Assembly: GCA_050943615.1 (NCBI GenBank)
Contig: JBMNPN010000035.1
Span: forward strand, 1-24,767
Length of the DNA stretch: 24,767 nt
Direction of reading: 5' to 3'
Source: CACZQA01 sp050943615
GTDB taxonomy: Bacteria > Actinomycetota > Coriobacteriia > Coriobacteriales > QAMH01
How positions within the stretch are numbered: position 1 is the stretch's first letter; every line of letters begins with the position of its first letter. Below are positions 15,572-22,699 of the stretch, piece by piece. Below the pieces are notes generated by a model, which had not been told where the DNA came from, searched no databases, and saw only the letters and a list, made by a program, of their open reading frames with translations. The position numbers and the translations under genes were made by a program.

Positions 15572-16150
15572 ATGAAGAAAGACTTGGGAGCAAAGCCGTA
15601 CCTGTTCCCCATGCCCACCTACATGATCGGCACCTACAACGAGGACGGCACCGTCGATGAGATGATGATGGCCTGGGGAGGAATCTGCGCCGAGGACATG
15701 GTGGCCCTCAACTTGGAAGCCGAGCACAAGACGGTTGCGAACATCAAGGCGCGCGGGGCGTTCACCCTCGCCGTTCCCGGTACCGACACGATGGACGAGT
15801 CCGACTTCTTCGGCATCGCAACTGCCAACAAGATGCCCGACAAGTTCGAGCGCAGCGGACTGCACGCAACAAAGAGCGAGCGCGTCGATGCACCGATAGT
15901 CGAGGAGTATCCCGTTACGCTCGAGTGCGAGGTCGTCGAGATGCAGGACCAGCCGTACGGCCTGCGCGTCCTCGGCAGAATTGTCAACGTTGTCGCAGAC
16001 GAGAGCGTGCTCGACGAGTTGGGCAGGATCGACGCGGGCAAGCTCAATGCGTTTGCCTTTGACCAGATGCGCAACGGCTACTACGCGATCGGCGATAAGA
16101 TCGGGCAGGCGTGGCACAATGGAGCCGGCCTGATGAAGGGCGAGAAATAA
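15572..16150 (+). CDS. Flavin reductase-like/flavoredoxin-family protein
   Basis: This 192-residue protein resembles the FMN-binding split-barrel family that includes flavoredoxin and flavin reductases: it begins PYLFPMPTYMIGTYNEDGTV, then MMAWGGICAEDMVALNL, HKTVANIKARGAFTLAVPG near 55-73 and SDFFGIATANKMPDKFERSG. The family binds FMN and passes electrons, often in stress-induced operons. ATG 15572 is preferred because AAGGAG lies eight bases upstream; an ATG at 15551 would add seven residues. The next flavoprotein gene starts 50 bases downstream, so they are likely co-transcribed under the divergent HxlR. The substrate is unknown. Confidence 0.85.
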   Translation: MKKDLGAKPYLFPMPTYMIGTYNEDGTVDEMMMAWGGICAEDMVALNLEAEHKTVANIKARGAFTLAVPGTDTMDESDFFGIATANKMPDKFERSGLHATKSERVDAPIVEEYPVTLECEVVEMQDQPYGLRVLGRIVNVVADESVLDELGRIDAGKLNAFAFDQMRNGYYAIGDKIGQAWHNGAGLMKGEK

Positions 16151-16200
16151 CCCAGGCACAGTTTCCGGTATGGGTCTTTGGATTGGAAGGTAAAGGTCAC

Positions 16201-16749
16201 ATGGGCAGAAAGATCGTGGTTCTGAACGGCAGCCCGCGTCGCAAGGGCAACACCTCGACGCTGGCGAAGTCGTTTGCAAAGGGCGCCGAGGAGAACGGCA
16301 ACGAGGTGACCGAGCTCTTCCTCCAGGACCTGGAAATCAACGGGTGCAGGGGCTGCTTTGGCGGCCATAGCTCGCAAGATTACCCTTGCGTGCAAAAGGA
16401 CGGCATGGCCGAGGTCTATCCCGCCGTCCGGGATGCAGACGTGGTCGTTCTCGCCTCGCCGCTCTACTACTGGACCGTGAGCGGCCAGCTGAAGACGGCG
16501 ATCGACCGCCTTTTCGCCCTCGAGGAGGGCGACGGACAGCGCCTGCGCGGCAACGGAAAGGCAGGGGTGCTGCTCATGGCCGCCGAGGGCAGCGCGTTCG
16601 AAGACGCCCAGGCCTGGTACGACCACCTGATGGAGCACCTTCAGTGGGAGAACCTGGGTTCCGTGCTCGCGGGCGGCAACATGGACATCGGGGACATCGA
16701 GGGCAAGCCTGAGCTGGAGCAGGCCTACTGTCTGGGGAAGTCGATCTAG
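16201..16749 (+). CDS. NADPH-dependent FMN reductase-like flavoprotein
   Basis: This 182-residue flavodoxin-fold protein has the FMN phosphate loop LNGSPRRKGNTS at 8-19 and ASPLYYWTVSGQLKTAIDR near 86-104, as in the NADPH-dependent FMN reductase and iron-sulfur flavoprotein group. In that group a C-x2-C-x2-C-x(4-8)-C motif is common. Here Cys49, Cys52 and Cys63 are present, but the third position is Gly55, so a normal iron-sulfur cluster is unlikely. ATG 16201 is supported by GGAAGGTAAAGGTC upstream. With the preceding gene it forms a two-flavoprotein unit that could reduce quinones, nitro compounds or flavins. Exact role unknown. Confidence 0.85.
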   Translation: MGRKIVVLNGSPRRKGNTSTLAKSFAKGAEENGNEVTELFLQDLEINGCRGCFGGHSSQDYPCVQKDGMAEVYPAVRDADVVVLASPLYYWTVSGQLKTAIDRLFALEEGDGQRLRGNGKAGVLLMAAEGSAFEDAQAWYDHLMEHLQWENLGSVLAGGNMDIGDIEGKPELEQAYCLGKSI

Positions 16750-16778
16750 GGCGCTCAGGGCAGGAAACGCCAATTGCC

Positions 16779-16803
16779 TGAGCCGTCCTTTCAGGGCGGC
16801 TCA
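16779..16803. terminator. Shared hairpin between convergent genes
   Basis: TGAGCCGTCC (16779-16788) pairs with GGGCGGCTCA (16794-16803) around a 5-base loop, with one G-U pair. It lies 30 bases after the flavoprotein stop and overlaps the stop of the convergent TetR gene. No T run follows, so its strength is uncertain. Confidence 0.5.
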
Positions 16804-17319
16804 CCGATATTGCTTGTCCACGACCGAGTAGAGAAGCTCCCCCAGCTGCTGTGGCGTCTCCCTGCAACCTCCCTCGAGCCAGTCCTCGATCACGCCCACG
16901 ACCCCGTGGACGTTGTAGCGGTAGAAGACGTCGAAGGTCCTCTCGTCGTAGGAGCCCCTCGCCTTGAGCTCGTCGCGCATCTCCTCCCCGAACGTCCTCA
17001 CCGTCTCCTCGACGAGCGGGCTCTTCAGGTGGGCCCGGAAGAACTCGCGGTAGAACGCCTGGTTTCCGTAGATCACGTCCAGCAGGGCGAACCTGTCGCT
17101 TTCCATGTCCCCGGAGGAGAACGCCTCCTTCGTGAGCTCGCGCTCGGTCTGCTCGAACAGGTCGTAGACGTCGCCGAAGTTGCGGTAGAACGTCGTCCTG
17201 TTCACGTCGGCCCTGGCGCAGAGCTCCTTTACCGTCACGTCCTCCAGATGGCGGTCTTCCAGCATCTCGAGCAGGGCTTCCTTCAGCACCATGCGCGTGT
17301 AGGCGGTCCTTCGGTCCAT
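16801..17319 (-). CDS. TetR-family transcriptional regulator
   Basis: This 172-residue protein begins MDRRTAYTRMVLKEALLEML and has the TetR helix-turn-helix at about 8-53, with LCARADVNRTTFYRNFGDVY as recognition region. The rest is helical, in the manner of the short TetR_C group. Start ATG 17319 has GGAAGGG five bases upstream; an in-frame extension to 17451 would run through the divergent promoter and its repeats. It is divergent from the extended SDR gene at 17469 and likely represses it through the repeats at 17336-17362 and 17436-17449. Ligand unknown. Confidence 0.9.
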   Translation of the reverse strand: MDRRTAYTRMVLKEALLEMLEDRHLEDVTVKELCARADVNRTTFYRNFGDVYDLFEQTERELTKEAFSSGDMESDRFALLDVIYGNQAFYREFFRAHLKSPLVEETVRTFGEEMRDELKARGSYDERTFDVFYRYNVHGVVGVIEDWLEGGCRETPQQLGELLYSVVDKQYR

Positions 17320-17335
17320 CTCGTCCCTTCCGTTT

Positions 17336-17362
17336 CGCAACACGTCCGCATCCCGTGTTGCG
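17336..17362. promoter_or_regulatory. 9-bp inverted repeat, probable TetR operator 1
   Basis: CGCAACACG (17336-17344) and CGTGTTGCG (17354-17362) are exact reverse complements nine bases apart, starting 17 bases upstream of the TetR ATG. The core GCAAC...GTTGC recurs at 17436-17449. Confidence 0.7.
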
Positions 17363-17435
17363 GATGCGTCATGGGGCGCGAACGTGTCCTTCTCTTCGCA
17401 TTCTGATGCGATTATCTTCGACTCGTGAACAAAAC

Positions 17436-17449
17436 GCAACGCATGTTGC
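17436..17449. promoter_or_regulatory. Second GCAAC/GTTGC repeat, probable TetR operator 2
   Basis: GCAAC (17436-17440) and GTTGC (17445-17449) are reverse complements around GCAT, 20 bases upstream of the SDR start. Arms are shared with the repeat at 17336-17362 but the spacing is 4 rather than 9. Binding is inferred. Confidence 0.55.
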
Positions 17450-17468
17450 AAAACGAGAGGAGATAGAG

Positions 17469-18476
17469 ATGGACGCGGGAAAGGACATCTACCTGGTCAC
17501 GGGCGGGACGGGTTTTCTGGCGGGCTGGATTGTGAAGAAGCTCCTGGAGGACGGACGTGCGGTCCGGACGACGGTGCGCTCTAGGGCGAAGGCCGATGTC
17601 GTCCGCGGCATGCTCGCCTCCGAGGGCGTCGACGCCTCGGGCCTCGAGTTCGCGGTTGCGGAGCTTGGGAGCGCGGACGGCTGGGAAGATGCCATGGAGG
17701 GCGTGAGCGCAGTCATCCACACGGCGTCCCCGCTCGGAGGAGAGGACCACGAGGACCCCTCGCTGATCCCGGTAGCCGAGGCCGGAGTCAGAAACGTGCT
17801 CGGCGCCGCCATCGGGCAGGGCGTCCCGAGGTTCGTCATGACCTCGTCCACCGCCGCCAACTATCCCGACAAGTCCTGCACGGACCCCGCAGTCAATGAG
17901 GATTTCTGGACCGACCCGGAGAACCGCTGGATCACCAACTACATGCGCTCGAAGCTGTCCGCCGAGAGGCTCGCGTGGGAGATGGCTAAAGGGTCGGGCA
18001 TCGAGCTTGTCACGATCCTGCCCGGCGCCATCATCGGGCCCTCGCTCGGCGGCAGGCGCAGCAGCACCGACCAGATCTGCGAGATGCTGCTCAAAGGGGT
18101 GCCCGTCCCGAGGGCGGTCTACCCCGTCGTGGACGTGCGCGACCTCGCCGCCCTGCACATCCTCGCAGCCGACAGCCCGGCGGCGGCAGGGCAGCGTTTC
18201 ATCGCCCAGTCGGAGGAGATGACGATGCCGGAGATGGCCGAGGTGCTGAAGGGGCGCTATCCAGGGCGGAAGGTGAGTCGCCTGGTGATTCCCAATGCCG
18301 TCATCGGGATGGCCGCGCGCTTCAGCACGCCCATGAAGGTCCTGAACACGATGGTCGGGCTCTCGTATCACCGGGACGGCTCGAAGGCGAGGAAGTTGCT
18401 CGGCTGGAGCCCGCGCCCCGCCGCCGAGACCGTCGCGGACACCGCGGAATGCCTCATCAACATGGGAATCGTCTAG
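17469..18476 (+). CDS. Extended SDR, dihydroflavonol reductase-like oxidoreductase
   Basis: This 335-residue protein has the NAD(P)-binding TGGTGFLA at 11-18, VIHTASPLG near 82-90, the catalytic serine in MTSSTAANY (about 126), and Tyr158/Lys162 in NYMRSK. A late segment, SYHRDGSKARKLLGW, is typical of the dihydroflavonol-4-reductase-like extended SDR group. Such bacterial proteins usually reduce aldehydes or ketones. ATG 17469 has AGGAG six bases upstream. It is divergent from the TetR gene, with two related repeats between, so it is probably induced by its substrate or a related toxic compound. The natural substrate is unknown. Confidence 0.9.
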   Translation: MDAGKDIYLVTGGTGFLAGWIVKKLLEDGRAVRTTVRSRAKADVVRGMLASEGVDASGLEFAVAELGSADGWEDAMEGVSAVIHTASPLGGEDHEDPSLIPVAEAGVRNVLGAAIGQGVPRFVMTSSTAANYPDKSCTDPAVNEDFWTDPENRWITNYMRSKLSAERLAWEMAKGSGIELVTILPGAIIGPSLGGRRSSTDQICEMLLKGVPVPRAVYPVVDVRDLAALHILAADSPAAAGQRFIAQSEEMTMPEMAEVLKGRYPGRKVSRLVIPNAVIGMAARFSTPMKVLNTMVGLSYHRDGSKARKLLGWSPRPAAETVADTAECLINMGIV

Positions 18477-18629
18477 CCTATACAGCCTCTCATGTCATGT
18501 CCGGGCCTTCGAATGGCTCGTCGTCTGAAGGGTGCCTACTGTAGACGGTGTGCCCCAAATGCTAATGTTCTTGGATAATAATGGACACGTTTCACCAACA
18601 GACACAGAGCGCCGGAGGCAGGCAAGACC

Positions 18630-19172
18630 GTGGACACGGATACCGAAGCAGCCATAAAGTCGGAGTTTATGCGGGAGTATGCGAAAAAGGACTTCGACCG
18701 GATCAATGTCAAGGAGCTATGTGCCAACGTTCCCGTCGCCCGCACGACCTTCTATGCCCATTATGGAAACACCGACGACGTGAAGGCCCAAGTCGAAGAC
18801 GACCTCATCTCGACGTTCGAGGCGGTGACGAGGAAGGCGTCTGGCAACGACGTCGCGGGGATGAATTTCTCCTACTACCTCAGACAGCTCGCGCCCGTAA
18901 TTAAAGAGCATTGGAGTGAGGTCAGGGCATTTTTGGTCACGCAGCCAAACCTGCGTTTCATTGAGAAATGGAAGGGCAGCATCAAAGGCAACTTCAAGAG
19001 GCGCTATCCGGACAAAACGCAGGTCAATAGCTATGGCCTCATAGCCGAGATGGTGGCCTCCGCCGCAATAGGCGGCTATGCCTATTGGATCGGCCACCCC
19101 GACCAGGTGAGCATTGATAACGTCATCGCGACCATCGACCGGGCACTCACCGCAATGACAGACGTTCTATAG
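18630..19172 (+). CDS. TetR-family transcriptional regulator
   Basis: This 180-residue protein has a TetR helix-turn-helix at about 5-50, with LCANVPVARTTFYAHYGNTD as recognition region. The first helices are slightly short for the family. The start is probably GTG 18630, about 11 bases after GGAGG; this spacing is long, and ATG 18669 would cut the first helix. The C-terminal part is not recognisable beyond a helical TetR form. It is followed on the same strand by the MBL-fold hydrolase at 19284 and the SDR at 20236, which may be its targets. I see no clear palindrome upstream, unlike its three TetR neighbours. Confidence 0.85.
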   Translation: MDTDTEAAIKSEFMREYAKKDFDRINVKELCANVPVARTTFYAHYGNTDDVKAQVEDDLISTFEAVTRKASGNDVAGMNFSYYLRQLAPVIKEHWSEVRAFLVTQPNLRFIEKWKGSIKGNFKRRYPDKTQVNSYGLIAEMVASAAIGGYAYWIGHPDQVSIDNVIATIDRALTAMTDVL

Positions 19173-19283
19173 ACAGCATCTGCCCAAACGCCGAACACAT
19201 TTGCGGTCTGTGTAGTGGTCTGCGGCACCGCTACCTCCAATACTTTGCTTATGCGAAAGTTCAACTCTTGGAGGCAGATGCCA

Positions 19284-20132
19284 ATGTCAGATATTTCGAT
19301 TCACGTCTTTCATACGGGCCGGGTGTGCATAGCGCCAGACCTGGCGTTCGGAGGAGACCACAGCAACACGATCAAGGCGTCAGGGGTATTCGGAAAGAAG
19401 GAAGACCGCCTGTGGCTGCCGGTCTCCGCCTACCTCATCGAGCACCCAAAGGGGAGGTTCCTCGTAGATGCGGGCTGGGCCAGAGATATGAGTCCTGCCG
19501 GCGAGTTTGACAAGAAAGCGCAGATCGAGTCTCTCGGCGGCCCCTTGCTCTATGAGGTGAATCAGGGTGTGGTCGGAAAGGGCGAGTGCATTGACGAGCA
19601 GCTCGCAGAGCTCGGGATCAGCGACTCGGACCTGGATGCCGTGCTGATCACGCACCTCGACTGCGACCATGCCAACGGGCTCAAGCAGGTGAAAGGCGCA
19701 AGGAAATTCCTGGTGTCAGCAGACGAGGTGCGATTCGCCTCGAAGATCACGAACAAGGTTCGCTACAACAGCGACTGGTGGAAGGACATCCCCCTCACCG
19801 AATTTGAGTGGAACGACACGCAGGGACCGGTGGGGAAGTCATACGACCTGCTGGGCGATGGGTCCATCGAGCTCATCAACATTCCCGGGCACACGGACGG
19901 CCTGTTTGCCGTGAAGGTCACCAACGATGAGGGCAGGTTCGCGCTCCTCTTCTCCGACGGCGGATATGCAAGGAAAAGCTGGGAGCAGATGATCACCTCG
20001 GGCATTGCAGCCGACAAGGAGCAGCAGAAAAAGTCGCTTGCGTGGATCAGAGAGCAGAGCCTCGACGAAAGATGCGTCGAATCTCTCGCGAACCACGACC
20101 CCGATATCGCTCCGCATATCATCGAGCTGTAG
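19284..20132 (+). CDS. Metallo-beta-lactamase-fold hydrolase, lactonase-like
   Basis: This 282-residue protein has the MBL metal motif THLDCDHANGL, giving His124, Asp126, Asp128 and His129. The usual middle His of HxHxDH is Asp here, a variant seen in lactonase-like MBL proteins. Other expected ligands are His203 in PGHTDG, Asp225 in LFSDGGY and His271 near the end. The overall shape resembles the N-acyl homoserine lactonase-like group. ATG 19284 is preferred: GGAGG lies nine bases upstream, whereas ATG 19278 would have only three. It lies between the TetR and SDR genes. Quorum quenching is possible, but the substrate is not shown. Confidence 0.87.
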   Translation: MSDISIHVFHTGRVCIAPDLAFGGDHSNTIKASGVFGKKEDRLWLPVSAYLIEHPKGRFLVDAGWARDMSPAGEFDKKAQIESLGGPLLYEVNQGVVGKGECIDEQLAELGISDSDLDAVLITHLDCDHANGLKQVKGARKFLVSADEVRFASKITNKVRYNSDWWKDIPLTEFEWNDTQGPVGKSYDLLGDGSIELINIPGHTDGLFAVKVTNDEGRFALLFSDGGYARKSWEQMITSGIAADKEQQKKSLAWIREQSLDERCVESLANHDPDIAPHIIEL

Positions 20133-20156
20133 AGGGCAGCGGCCTGAATACGAACG

Positions 20157-20189
20157 CAATGGCCATGTCTATCTTGGATAGCGCCATTG
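20157..20189 (+). terminator. Hairpin between MBL and SDR genes
   Basis: CAATGGC (20157-20163) pairs with GCCATTG (20183-20189), and inside it CTATC (20169-20173) pairs with GATAG (20177-20181). There is no T run, so it may be a processing or attenuation structure rather than a terminator. Confidence 0.4.
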
Positions 20190-20235
20190 ATGCTGGTGAA
20201 AACCTGATTGTCCCCGCGATATGGGAGGTGTCTCT

Positions 20236-21012
20236 ATGACGAAAGGACCCGTCGCCCTGATAACGGGCGCATCTGGAGGGCTCGGCCTCGAGTTCTCGAA
20301 ATTGTGCGCCGCCGACGGCTACGACCTCGTTCTCGTTGCAAGAAACGAAGGGAAGCTCTACGCCATCAAGAACGACCTCGAGCGGCGATATGGGATTGCA
20401 GCTTTCGTCTGCCCTCAGGATCTCTCGAGCAAGGACGCGGCGCTCAACGTGTTCGACTACACGATTGAACACGGGCTCGATGTGGATGTGCTCATCAACA
20501 ATGCGGGGTTCGGTGATTCCGGGGCGTTCTGGAAACGGGACTGGGAACGGCAGCAGGACATGGTCCAGGTAGATATCGTTGCTCTGATGCAGCTCACCCA
20601 CTGCTTTCTGCCGCAGATGCTTACGCGGGGCAGCGGAAAGATCCTGAACCTCTCGTCGGTCGCGGCGTTCTGCGCAGGTCCCTACATGTCGGTCTACTAC
20701 GCGAGCAAGGAGTTCGTCCGCAGCTTCTCCGAGGCCCTCTTCGAGGAGACGCGTGGAACCGGGGTCACCGTCACCGCCCTCTGTCCTCCGCCGACCGCCA
20801 CCGGTTTCGAGAGCGCTGCAGACATGGGGAGCGAATCGAAGATGTTCCGCAAGGCCGCAAGAGCCGAGGACGTCGCCCGTATCGGCTACAAGGCCATGCA
20901 GAAGGGTAAGGCGCTCTGCTATTGCGGTGCCTTCACAAAGCTCATGGGCTTCGGGTCGCGACTCGTCTCGAGGAAGGTGGCGAGAAGATTCGCCACGAAG
21001 ATGGACCGATAG
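20236..21012 (+). CDS. Classical short-chain dehydrogenase/reductase
   Basis: This 258-residue Rossmann enzyme has TGASGGLG at 10-17 for NAD(P), NNAG at 88-91, the catalytic Ser141 in NLSSVAAF, and Tyr154/Lys158 in YYASK. Arg36 near the end of the second strand suggests NADP preference. It fits the DltE/YdfG-like group that reduces ketones or acyl compounds. Start ATG 20236 has GGGAGG upstream; an ATG at 20221 has none. It follows the MBL gene by about 100 bases on the same strand and may share its transcript. Substrate unknown. Confidence 0.9.
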   Translation: MTKGPVALITGASGGLGLEFSKLCAADGYDLVLVARNEGKLYAIKNDLERRYGIAAFVCPQDLSSKDAALNVFDYTIEHGLDVDVLINNAGFGDSGAFWKRDWERQQDMVQVDIVALMQLTHCFLPQMLTRGSGKILNLSSVAAFCAGPYMSVYYASKEFVRSFSEALFEETRGTGVTVTALCPPPTATGFESAADMGSESKMFRKAARAEDVARIGYKAMQKGKALCYCGAFTKLMGFGSRLVSRKVARRFATKMDR

Positions 21013-21064
21013 TTGCCCTCATCTCCAGCGTTCGCGCCGCATGGCGTTGCCGTGTTGTTGCCGC

Positions 21065-21943
21065 CTAGATCGATTTGATGCTGCGGCGGAATATCTCGAG
21101 CCTGTCTTCGTCGGCGGTCTCGATGCGCTTGTCCATGAGCTCGAGAATCTGCTCGCGGTGGTCCGGGATCAGCCCGTCGAAGCAGGCCGTGTTCGCGTAG
21201 TGGGACGCGAGCATGCGGACGGGCTTGGGGTATATTGCGTAGAACTCGCGAAGCTCACGAAGTATCTCCACCTCGGGTTCCTGTTCGAACTCGCCCGACT
21301 CGATCTCTGCTGCCAGAGGGGTTCCTCTGAAGGGCGTCATCGTGTGGATCATGATTATCGCGGGGTTCACCTGGGAGAAAACCTCTGAGGTTTTGCGCGC
21401 GTTCTCTATCCCATGCCCTTTCCCTGCTATTCCCGCAAGGTAGAAGAAGGCATAGCGTATGCCAGCGTTGTCGAGTCTGGTGCACTGCTCGACGATGTCG
21501 GATGCGGTGTGTCCCTTGTTCATCCTCGCGAGTGCCTCATCGTCTCCCGACTCGGCTCCGATGGAGATCATGTCGAAGCCCGCCTCTGTGAGAGCTGCCA
21601 GCTCTTCATCGGACTTTTCCCAGATGTCCTCGACTCTTGCAAAGCAGCCGATGCTCTTGAGCTCGGGCATCTTCTCCCTGAGCTCTCCTGCGATTTTCAA
21701 GAGGACGTCCGAATCCAGGTGGAAGGCGTTTCCGCCTGTCAGGAAGATGCGAGGCGGATGTATTGGATAGGACGCGAGCTCGTCGATGTCGGCTGACACC
21801 TCGGAGAGGGGAGAGGCGACGAACGGAGCGTTGTACATGTCGCAGAACTTGCAGGAGTTGTGAGAGCACCCGGAAGCGACCTGCAGCATCGCCACATTGC
21901 CCTCGAACAGCGGTCTCCAGAAAGCGCCTTCGGAAAAATGCAT
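21065..21943 (-). CDS. Radical SAM protein of unknown function
   Basis: This 292-residue protein has Cys26, Cys31 and Cys34 in GCSHNSCKFCDMY, a CX4CX2C cluster motif followed by the typical radical SAM pattern. Further segments fit a (beta/alpha)6 barrel: FLTGGNAFHL, SIGCFARVEDIW, GFDMISIGAESGDDE near 130-145 and FFYLAGIAGKGHG. This resembles the Elp3/HemN-like superfamily members of COG1032 type. No second cluster motif or cobalamin domain is visible. The start ATG 21943 is supported by GGGAGG. The 96-residue gene lies upstream on the same strand. The substrate is unknown. Confidence 0.88.
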   Translation of the reverse strand: MHFSEGAFWRPLFEGNVAMLQVASGCSHNSCKFCDMYNAPFVASPLSEVSADIDELASYPIHPPRIFLTGGNAFHLDSDVLLKIAGELREKMPELKSIGCFARVEDIWEKSDEELAALTEAGFDMISIGAESGDDEALARMNKGHTASDIVEQCTRLDNAGIRYAFFYLAGIAGKGHGIENARKTSEVFSQVNPAIIMIHTMTPFRGTPLAAEIESGEFEQEPEVEILRELREFYAIYPKPVRMLASHYANTACFDGLIPDHREQILELMDKRIETADEDRLEIFRRSIKSI

Positions 21944-21963
21944 CGAATCCTCCCTTTGCACAA

Positions 21964-21993
21964 GGGCCGTCCGGCTTTCGCGTCGGACGGCCC
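21964..21993. terminator. 10-bp GC-rich hairpin upstream of the radical SAM gene
   Basis: GGGCCGTCCG (21964-21973) pairs exactly with CGGACGGCCC (21984-21993) around a 10-base loop. On the - strand it lies between the 96-residue gene and the radical SAM ribosome site. Without a T run it could be a weak terminator of the upstream gene or a leader structure. Confidence 0.5.
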
Positions 21994-22028
21994 CAAATGC
22001 GAACCTTCTTCAGTATACTAGGCGCGCC

Positions 22029-22319
22029 CTACGCCACCGAGTAGATGCGGATCTCGGGATCGGCTGCCCACGTCGGCTTCAGCCCTGGGAAGACCTTGGT
22101 CTTGAACAGGTCGCTTTCCAGGTAGGCCTTGGCATGCTCGACGGAGTCGAAGCCATGGGAGACCTGCACGTCCTCGTCGCGGATGAGGAGCTCCTTGGTC
22201 ATCGCGCCCTCGATGGTGTCCAGGAAGGGCTGACGGTAGTCGGTGTAGACCTTGGCTGCCGCCGGACGGTTCTCCTCGTCGATGGTCATCGTGACCTGAA
22301 GGTATGCCTTGACGCTCAT
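22029..22319 (-). CDS. Small ABM-like protein, function unknown
   Basis: This 96-residue protein starts MSVKAYLQVTMTIDEENRP and has alternating strand and helix segments, with HGFDSVEHAKAYLESDLF in the second half. That fits a dimeric alpha-beta barrel (ferredoxin-like) of the antibiotic biosynthesis monooxygenase type, a fold with many functions. No catalytic residue can be assigned. The start ATG 22319 has AAAGGA upstream. It reads in the same direction as the radical SAM gene, with a hairpin between. Fold call is tentative. Confidence 0.72.
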   Translation of the reverse strand: MSVKAYLQVTMTIDEENRPAAAKVYTDYRQPFLDTIEGAMTKELLIRDEDVQVSHGFDSVEHAKAYLESDLFKTKVFPGLKPTWAADPEIRIYSVA

Positions 22320-22699
22320 GTTGCTGTCCTTTCACTAGGATTTCGCTGACAGTGCTCAAGATACAAAAGCGGCACGGCAATTTGAAGATATAAGCAAATT
22401 TATTAGTAACTAAAAATTTTTATAGTTAGTTCTTGTTCAGCGTGTCTCGTGCTCTAGTCATCCCCCGAATAGTCACTTTTTCAGAGCTACTCTTTTCCGG
22501 ATGCACGAGAGACCGCCTGCTATATTTTTCCCTTTGGTATCGACAGCCTATCGTTTCCGCTTTTCCTATTGACGGTAATATATAATGCGCTCCAGAAGAG
22601 CTCGACTCATACCGATTACTTGATGGAGCAAGAGGAGACTGCCCTCGTAGCTCTTTGATATTTCAGGGGAAGGAAGTATACAGGGGGGAAGACTGAATA
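22320..22699. other. AT-rich intergenic region between divergent genes
   Basis: This 380-base gap contains no recognisable gene. TAACTA (22407-22412) and TAGTTA (22423-22428) form an inverted repeat around an AT core, placed to regulate the small - strand gene. TCTCGTGC (22445-22452) and GCACGAGA (22503-22510) could close a long stem. A TATAAT at 22581-22586, preceded by TAATA, may be the -10 of the surface-protein gene, but I see no good -35. Confidence 0.5.
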
